Shown here: piece after piece, positions 15,505-20,289 of the stretch
Layout of the letters: each line of letters opens with the position of its first letter
Numbering within the stretch: position 1 is the first letter of the stretch
From: PALSA-911 sp037442565
GTDB taxonomy: Bacteria; Pseudomonadota; Alphaproteobacteria; Acetobacterales; Acetobacteraceae
Direction of reading: 5' to 3'
DNA length: 20,289 nt
Assembly (NCBI GenBank): GCA_037442565.1
Contig: JBBIQA010000070.1
Span: 1 to 20,289, forward strand
Notes under the pieces: model-generated
Database searches by the model: none
What the model was told of the DNA's origin: nothing
What the model saw: the letters and a program-made list of their open reading frames with translations, nothing else
Position numbers and translations under genes: made by a program

Positions 15505-16865
15505 TGCCCGGGACGGGAGGGAGCTAGGTTGCGGGATTTTTTGAACCGCACCCCGTGATGGTCGGCATCGATGATCTCGATCACCACCGGTATCTTGTAA
15601 GGCTCCAGCCGTTCGCGGCAAAAACGGCGAATGCGCCGCTTGAATTCGTCGGGGTCTTCCTCGCGCAATGGCGTGATACGGGCGGCAACCACCGCGCCGG
15701 TAACCGGATTGGGCCGGCCGCTGACGGTCACGTCGCGCACGTTGTCCAGTTGCAGCAGGAGGTTCTCGATCTCCGTCGGGTGCACCTTCTCGCCGCCGAC
15801 ATTGATCAGCTCCGATTTCCGACCGAGGATGCGCATATATTCGCCGTCGGTTTCCACCAGGTCCTGGGTGTTGAACCAGCCCTCCGCATCGAACGGTGCA
15901 GGGGCGTTGAGGTAGCCGAGCATGGCGGAGGCGGAGCGGATCCACAGAATGTTGTCGACGATCTTGTGCTCGAACCCGTCCGCCCCGAGCTTCAGCCAGA
16001 CCGAGTTGGACCCGCGCGATTGGGTTGGCAGGATGCCCAGCTCCGACAGGCCGTAGGTCTGTTTCAGCCGCACCACCGGCATTGCCTCGGCAACCGCCGC
16101 CAGGGTGGTCTGCGGCATCGGCTCGGTGCCGTAGGTGATGATTTCCAGCGAAGAAAGATCGTGGCGCGACGCGGCCTCGGAGATCAGCAGCATGTTCAGG
16201 AAGGTGGGGGTGGTCGGCAGCAGCTGTACCCGATGTTCGGCGATGGCGGCGGCGACGGCTTCGGGGCTGCGATCGGCGGCGGTGACGATGGTGCCGCCGT
16301 TGCACAGCGCATGGAACAGCGTGTTGATGCCGCCGATATGATCGAGCAGCAGAAACACCAGCGTGCGAAACCCCGTCCGTTTCGTGTGGAACTTGTCCAG
16401 CAGGCGGTCGAAGCTGAGCACCGAGGCCTTGCTTTCCCCGGTGGAGCCGGAGCTGAACAGGATCAGCCCGGCTTCCTGCGCGTCCGCGAGCCGGCGCAGC
16501 AACGGATGACTGGCGCTATGGCCGCAGGAAACCAAACTCCAGCTGTCGTCCTCATGGAAATCGGCGAGCAGCCCGGCCTCGGCCACCTCCAGCATGCGAT
16601 CCTGCCGCGCGGCGGCGGACGATGCGATGGGGACGACGATGTTGCGGTTGATGACCGCGGCCAGCAGCAGCGCCACCACGCCGGGCGAATAGTCGCCGCG
16701 AATTGCCAGCACGGTTCCGGGCGCCACGCCCTCCCGGGCCAGGCGCGCGGCCTGCTGTTCTGCCGCGCCGGCCAGCCGGGCGTGGGACCATGTGGCATCG
16801 TGCCATATCAGGGCGGGGGTTTCGCCCTGTTCCTGCAGACGATGGATCAGCCAGTGCGGGTCCAT
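15501..16865 (-). CDS. AMP-forming acyl-CoA/acyl-ACP ligase (ANL superfamily), 454 aa
   Basis: Adenylation motifs in order: the P-loop ILFSSGSTGESK (135-146), YGTEPMP (245-251), QTYGLSELG (269-277), GWFNTQD (329-335) and GRKSELINVGGEKVHPTEIENLL (348-370). The C-terminal lysine motif is odd: GVRFKKSRN (438-446) stands where NGK or GKIxR is usual, though Lys is present. The enzyme activates a carboxylic acid as the AMP ester and passes it to CoA or, given the ACP gene two places down, to phosphopantetheine on a carrier. At 454 aa it is shorter than the usual 500-550, mainly in the N-terminal domain. ATG 16865 is preferred because it does not overlap the upstream gene, whose stop is 13 nt away; ATG 16907 would overlap it by 29 nt. 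Neither has a good ribosome site. The acid used cannot be told. Confidence 0.88.
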   Translation of the reverse strand: MDPHWLIHRLQEQGETPALIWHDATWSHARLAGAAEQQAARLAREGVAPGTVLAIRGDYSPGVVALLLAAVINRNIVVPIASSAAARQDRMLEVAEAGLLADFHEDDSWSLVSCGHSASHPLLRRLADAQEAGLILFSSGSTGESKASVLSFDRLLDKFHTKRTGFRTLVFLLLDHIGGINTLFHALCNGGTIVTAADRSPEAVAAAIAEHRVQLLPTTPTFLNMLLISEAASRHDLSSLEIITYGTEPMPQTTLAAVAEAMPVVRLKQTYGLSELGILPTQSRGSNSVWLKLGADGFEHKIVDNILWIRSASAMLGYLNAPAPFDAEGWFNTQDLVETDGEYMRILGRKSELINVGGEKVHPTEIENLLLQLDNVRDVTVSGRPNPVTGAVVAARITPLREEDPDEFKRRIRRFCRERLEPYKIPVVIEIIDADHHGVRFKKSRNLAPSRPGQ

Positions 16866-16878
16866 GCGCCCGGTCGGT

Positions 16879-17618
16879 CTAGGCCCAGCCCTTGTTGGCG
16901 GCGTCATTGGACGGTGCGGCAGTGGCGGCCTGGCCGCCGCGCCTCATGTGTTCGAACCATTGCATCATCTGCACGGCATACAGCGTCTTTTGCGCCAGCA
17001 CCGGATCCATCCCGGCGAGCCCCTGCTTCAGAGCCTCCATATCCACGGGCTTGTCACCAGGGACGGCAGCGCCGCCGGGCATGGACGGCGCATAGGCGGG
17101 AAACGGCATGCCGATGTGGCTGGGATTCTGTGCCAGCAACTGGCAGGCCCGGCTGATCTCCGCGGCCATATTGGACATCGTGATCATGCAGCGATGCATG
17201 AACGCGGCTCGGTCCATCATCTGGCTCATCATCTGATCCATACCGGGATAGAGGGCGCCCGGAAAGCCTTGGCCGGCGTATCCGGGCATAGGATAGCCGG
17301 GCATCGGGAACGCCGGCATGCCGTATCCGGGCATACCGCAATATCCGGCACCGTACCCCGTTCCGCCGAACGGCGGCATNNNNNNNNNNNNNNNNNNNNN
17401 NNNNNNNNNNNNNNNNNNNNNNNNNNNNNNNNNNNNNNNNNNNNNNNNNNNNNNNNNNNNNNNNNNNNNNNNNNNNNNNACGGCGGCATGCCATATGGCG
17501 GTATGTTCTGGGCGAAGGGCGGCGGGGTGCCATAATCCGGTCCATTCGGCGGGATCGTCGCCTTATCGGCTCCAGTCTGACCGGCTTGGGCGTTGGGTGA
17601 GGCGTTCTCTGTTGGCAT
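16879..17618 (-). CDS. Unrecognised Met/Pro/Gly/Tyr-rich protein, interrupted by an assembly gap
   Basis: ATG 17618 opens a polar, Pro-rich segment ending in PPYGMPP at the gap. Across the gap the readable frame continues as MPPFGGTGYGAGY and repeats such as MPGYGMP and MPGYPMPGY. After that comes a Met-rich, probably helical part (MDQMMSQMMDRAAFMHRCMITMSNMA) and a last helix ending in WFEHMRRGG. The two sides are in different frames if the gap is exactly 100 nt. They join if the true gap length is 2 modulo 3, so the 100 N are most likely a placeholder. No signal peptide, membrane segment or known domain is seen. The stop lies 13 nt before the ligase start, so it is probably the first gene of the ligase-SDR-ACP-PKS operon. 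A carrier, storage-granule or metal-binding role are all open; none is claimed. Confidence 0.68.
17239..17379 (-). repeat. Degenerate repeats coding for MPGY-like units
   Basis: About 47 codons give short imperfect repeats of Met-Pro-Gly-Tyr type (GMPGYGMP, FPMPGYPMPGY, LYPGM). The same flavour (PPYGMPP) appears at 17480-17505 on the other side of the gap, so the repeat tract spans the gap. On DNA level it is seen as recurring ccgggcat/ccggcat units. Confidence 0.6.
17380..17479. other. Assembly gap, 100 N
   Basis: Exactly 100 undetermined bases, the common placeholder for a gap of unknown size. It falls inside the repeat tract of the Met/Pro/Gly-rich gene, which probably caused the assembly break. 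Confidence 0.98.
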
Positions 17619-17820
17619 GGCCCGTCATCCTCGATTACGTGATTTCCGCACGGACCGAATGGCATATAGCCAACGGACCAGGTACACCTGTGGTCAATTG
17701 CCGCGCTGCTTGTGCCGGCGAGCGCTGCTTCATGGGCGCATTTATTCCATTAATGGGTCGTTATTGAATAACATGGCGTGTCGGCCGCGCGCAACCGATC
17801 GATGCGAATTGTTCGCAAAT
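17619..17820 (-). promoter_or_regulatory. Probable promoter/operator region of the ligase-PKS operon
   Basis: This 202-nt spacer divides the minus-strand genes into an upstream set (monooxygenase, thioesterase, PPTase) and a downstream set (Met/Pro-rich protein to PKS). It is richer in A and T than the genes. It holds perfect palindromes CCATTAATGG (17747-17756) and GTTATTGAATAAC (17760-17772), flanking repeats TTATTC/GAATAA (17742-17747 and 17766-17771), and the dyad ACCAGGTACACCTGTGGT (17677-17694). On the minus strand TTGACC (17697 to 17692) and TATATG (17668 to 17663) resemble promoter boxes, but their 23-nt spacing is too long for a standard sigma-70 promoter. The exact promoter is therefore not called. 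Confidence 0.5.
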
Positions 17821-18519
17821 TTAGAGGTCGCCGTTCTTCCACGGCAGCAACCGCGGCGCCTCTGCCGGTGGTGCGGTCGCCAGGGTAGCGGTATAGCCGG
17901 GCGACGGGGAGAATGGGAAGATTGACCATGCCTGCGCTCGCTCATCCATGCCATGCCAGGCCACGAAGCGTGCCAGGCCGTCCGCGTCCACGGCGGCCTC
18001 GATACGATCCAGATGATAGGCCAGCGCCTCGCCGGCCGCCTTCACGACGGCTTCCTTGAGGGTCCAGAGCGCGCGAAACGCATCCGCTTGCCGTGTGGCC
18101 GGCAGGGCCTCGATCTGGGTGGCTTCTGCCGGAGTGAAGAACCGGCGCGCCATGGCGGCGGCGTTGGTGACATCTCGCTGTGCCTCCACGTCCACCCCAA
18201 TCGGATCGTGCCATCGCACTGCGATCAGGAGGCAGCCGCCGCTGTGGGAGGCGTTGAACTGTAGGCCACCCCCCTTCAGTGCCGGCTTGCCGTGCGGCCC
18301 GTGCGTGAAGGCGAGGCCGGCCGGGTCGCATCCCAGATAGCCTGCCAGCACCTGGCGCAGGATCGTGCGGGTGCGGATGAAATCGGCGCGCGGGCGGGGT
18401 CGGCTGAAGCGTTCCGCCCGCTCGCGTTCCTCGGCGTCCAGCACGTCGATTCCGGTGTCCCGGCCATCCAGCGATGCGATCCAGACGTGAATGTCGTCCC
18501 GGCCCAACGGCTTGGGCAT
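17821..18519 (-). CDS. Sfp-type 4'-phosphopantetheinyl transferase, 232 aa
   Basis: The family motifs are all visible: HGKPAL (76-81), FNASHSGG (88-95), GVDVE with metal ligands Asp110 and Glu112, and the WTLKEAVVKAAGEAL block (152-166) with Trp152, Lys155, Glu156 and Lys160. It moves the phosphopantetheine arm from CoA to the conserved Ser of carrier domains, here most likely the ACP of the PKS and the discrete ACP. Length fits the Sfp/HetI group, which serves secondary metabolism, and not the short AcpS group. ATG 18519 lies 3 nt after the thioesterase stop, so the two are co-translated. This supports a self-contained polyketide locus. Confidence 0.93.
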   Translation of the reverse strand: MPKPLGRDDIHVWIASLDGRDTGIDVLDAEERERAERFSRPRPRADFIRTRTILRQVLAGYLGCDPAGLAFTHGPHGKPALKGGGLQFNASHSGGCLLIAVRWHDPIGVDVEAQRDVTNAAAMARRFFTPAEATQIEALPATRQADAFRALWTLKEAVVKAAGEALAYHLDRIEAAVDADGLARFVAWHGMDERAQAWSIFPFSPSPGYTATLATAPPAEAPRLLPWKNGDL

Positions 18520-18522
18520 GGT

Positions 18523-19287
18523 TCAGTCCACACCGAGATCGCGCAGCACTTCGGCCACCACCGCGCTGGCGGATTCCGCCAGATAGAAATGCCCGCCGGG
18601 AAACAGGCACATCCGGAACTTGGCCGTGGTGAAGCCGGACCATGCCTCCAGCCCACGCCGGTCGATCATGCGGTCCTGCGCGCCGCCCATGCTTGTGATC
18701 GGGGTGATGATCGGGCAGGCAGCGCGTTCTCCGGCGGGTGGGACGTAGGTCTCGATCAATTCCAGGTCGGCGCGGATGCCCGGCAGCAGGGCGGCCATCA
18801 GGTCATCGCGTGCCAGCACCACGGCCGGAGTGCCGCCCAGGCGGCCCAGGGCCGCGAGCAATTCGGCATCCGGTAGCCGGTGCAGGGCGCGCGGCTCATA
18901 GGCGGGGTCGGGCGCGGAGCGGGCAGAAACGAAGAGATGCACGGGACCGGCCGGGCGTTGCAGCCGCCGGGTCATTTCATAGGCGATGGCGGCGCCCATG
19001 CTGTGGCCGAAGAATGCGAAGGGCACCGACAGCAGCGGTTCCAGGGCCTCCGCCAAGGCTTCCACCAGCGGCGCCATGCGGGTGAAGGCGGGCTCTGCCA
19101 GCCGGGCGCCGTGGCCGGGCAGCTCGATCGGGCAGAGGTCGATCTCGGCCGGGAAGAACCTCCGCCACGGCCGGTACAGCAGCGCGTTGCCGCCGGCATG
19201 CGGCAGGCAGAACAGCCGCAGCCGTATGCCGGATGGGGCGCGGTCTCGGGGGCGGCTGGGGTTGGGAAACCAGGCTTCGAAATCCAC
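18523..19287 (-). CDS. Type II thioesterase, alpha/beta-hydrolase, 254 aa
   Basis: It begins with the typical LRLFCLPHAGGNALLYRPW (about 23-41) and has the nucleophile elbow GHSMGA with Ser96. Later Asp (GGAQDRM) and His (PGGHFYL) positions complete the triad. Such free thioesterases remove wrong or stalled acyl groups from carrier proteins of PKS and NRPS lines, and some release products. GTG 19287 is chosen as the start: AAAGG lies 6 nt upstream, the protein then has the family's usual 250 aa, and a longer reading would only add residues that overlap the upstream gene out of frame. The gap to the monooxygenase stop is 13 nt. It differs from the PKS-fused thioesterase by having Ser and not Cys. 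Confidence 0.92.
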   Translation of the reverse strand: MDFEAWFPNPSRPRDRAPSGIRLRLFCLPHAGGNALLYRPWRRFFPAEIDLCPIELPGHGARLAEPAFTRMAPLVEALAEALEPLLSVPFAFFGHSMGAAIAYEMTRRLQRPAGPVHLFVSARSAPDPAYEPRALHRLPDAELLAALGRLGGTPAVVLARDDLMAALLPGIRADLELIETYVPPAGERAACPIITPITSMGGAQDRMIDRRGLEAWSGFTTAKFRMCLFPGGHFYLAESASAVVAEVLRDLGVD

Positions 19288-19300
19288 GTGCCGCCTTTGG

Positions 19301-20289
19301 TCAGAACGTGAACATCGGTCGGTCCGGCTCCATGCCCAGCAGGATCTGGCCGACCGTTTCAAAATGGGCGGCATGGCCCTGGATCTGTTGGCTGAGCGAA
19401 TGGATGTCGCGGAACCGCTTCTCGAACGGATTGGCCTGGAAGATCGCCATCGCGCCGGCGGCGACATACAGGCTGGCGACCACCTCACGCGCGGTCTGGA
19501 TCGCCCAGGTCGTCGCGAGGCGAATGTTGACGTTCTGCTCGGCCGTCAGCGCGCCGGTCTGCTGCACCTCGGCCCAGATCTTCTCCAGCGACCCGATCAG
19601 GTACATCCGTGCCGAGCGCAGCTGCGCCTCCGCCGTGCCGATCTTGGCCTGGATCACGTTGTTCTCGCCGCGTGGTTTCTTGGCGCCGCGGGGAATGGAG
19701 TTCTTGATATCGCGCACGAAGGCATCGTGCGTGGCCCGCGCGATGCCGAGGCCGAGACAGGCGAAGCTCGAGGAATACAGCGTGCTCGGCGTGAATGCGT
19801 ATAGCCGGCCGGCTACGCGCGGCCTCACCGCCGTACTGCGCGCCAGCGCGAAGGCTTCCGGTACGAAAAGGTCGGCGACGCCGTAGCTGTCGCTGCCGGT
19901 GCCCTTCAGGCCCATGACCTGCCAGGTGTCCTGCACCTGCACCTTCGATTTCGGGAACAGCAGCGTGTAGGTGATCGGCGAGCCGTCCGGCGCGGTGCGG
20001 CGGCTGCCGTTCGGCTCGATCACCGGCACATGGGCGCCGAGCCAGGTGGCGTTGCGGCTGCCGCTGGCAAAGCTGAAGCGGCCGTTCAGGCGATAGCCGC
20101 CGGCTACGGCGCGGGCCTCGCCGGGGCCGGGACCCCAGGCGACGATGTCCTTCGGCGTGCGGAAGATCTCGCGCACCGCGTCCGGTTCCAGATAGGCGGC
20201 GACGGTGGAGCAGATGTTGTTCTGCCCCAGGCACCAGCCGGTGCTGGCGTCGTGCTTGCCGACCTCTTCCATGATGTGCACGAACTCGA
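19301..20289 (-). CDS. Acyl-CoA-dehydrogenase-fold flavin monooxygenase (group D-like), C-terminal part
   Basis: About 329 residues are visible and the frame stays open to the window edge, so the N-terminus is missing. Recognisable parts are DASTGWCLGQNN, GRFSFASGSRNATWLGAHV, a GLKGTGSDSYGV block and the C-terminal RFRDIHSLSQQIQGHAAHFETVGQILLG. This pattern is that of the acyl-CoA dehydrogenase type 2 group that includes reduced-flavin-dependent hydroxylases such as HsaA, DszC and IacA. The SGS and GLKGTGS segments line the flavin site, and the RDIHSLSQQ region takes the place of the dehydrogenase C-terminus. Those enzymes need a flavin reductase, which is not in the window. It is followed closely by the thioesterase and PPTase and so probably oxidises the polyketide or its starter. 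A true acyl-CoA dehydrogenase is less likely but not excluded. Confidence 0.8.
   Translation of the reverse strand, partial: EFVHIMEEVGKHDASTGWCLGQNNICSTVAAYLEPDAVREIFRTPKDIVAWGPGPGEARAVAGGYRLNGRFSFASGSRNATWLGAHVPVIEPNGSRRTAPDGSPITYTLLFPKSKVQVQDTWQVMGLKGTGSDSYGVADLFVPEAFALARSTAVRPRVAGRLYAFTPSTLYSSSFACLGLGIARATHDAFVRDIKNSIPRGAKKPRGENNVIQAKIGTAEAQLRSARMYLIGSLEKIWAEVQQTGALTAEQNVNIRLATTWAIQTAREVVASLYVAAGAMAIFQANPFEKRFRDIHSLSQQIQGHAAHFETVGQILLGMEPDRPMFTF

Noticed and set aside
19288..19488. N-terminal extension of the type II thioesterase (about 67 more codons)
   Set aside because: It overlaps the monooxygenase gene out of frame, its translation is Arg/Ser-rich, and GTG 19287 has its own ribosome site and gives the usual family length.

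Overview
The window is about 20.3 kb of very GC-rich DNA with tightly packed, overlapping genes. The style, and the presence of a MTA-shunt RuBisCO-like protein, a PEP-CTERM surface protein and a SAM-cyclase-AAA-TPR regulator, suggest an alphaproteobacterium, perhaps of the Rhodospirillales/Acetobacteraceae type. That placement is an inference from gene families, not from a marker gene. A run of exactly 100 N (17380-17479) shows this is a scaffolded draft assembly.

Left part (1-3480). A truncated GPP34/GOLPH3-family gene (minus strand) diverges from a secreted PEP-CTERM protein (plus strand), which ends in a clear intrinsic terminator. Next comes a two-gene plus-strand operon: a RuBisCO-like protein and, 6 nt later, a small cupin. 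This pair matches the RLP and CupA enzymes of the methylthioadenosine-isoprenoid shunt known from Rhodospirillum rubrum, which recycles MTA to 1-deoxyxylulose 5-phosphate and methanethiol.

Middle part (3491-8194, minus strand). A large SAM/class III cyclase/AAA-ATPase/TPR protein is followed by a patatin-fold protein in which the catalytic Ser is replaced by Gly and the Asp by Glu. They are probably the distal end of the transcription direction used by the polyketide genes.

Right part (8259-20289, all minus strand). This is a polyketide/lipid-type biosynthetic locus. In transcription order it holds a group-D flavin monooxygenase-like protein (5' end cut by the window), a type II thioesterase, an Sfp-type phosphopantetheinyl transferase, a 202-nt AT-richer spacer with palindromes, a Met/Pro/Gly/Tyr-rich protein interrupted by the assembly gap, an AMP-forming acyl ligase, a FabG-like SDR, a discrete acyl carrier protein, and a single-module PKS (KS-AT-DH-KR-ACP-TE). 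Ligase, SDR, ACP and PKS are joined by ATGA, ATGCTGA and TGATG overlaps and are probably made in fixed proportion.

A reasonable working model is that the ligase activates a carboxylic acid starter and loads the discrete ACP. The PKS, activated by the PPTase, extends it with malonyl units, reducing the beta-carbon by KR and DH but not fully, since no ER is seen. A C-terminal thioesterase with a Cys nucleophile releases the product, and the flavin enzyme and SDR tailor it. The product cannot be read from the sequence. I recognise no named cluster with this set of genes. No rRNA, tRNA, CRISPR array, insertion sequence or phage gene was seen.
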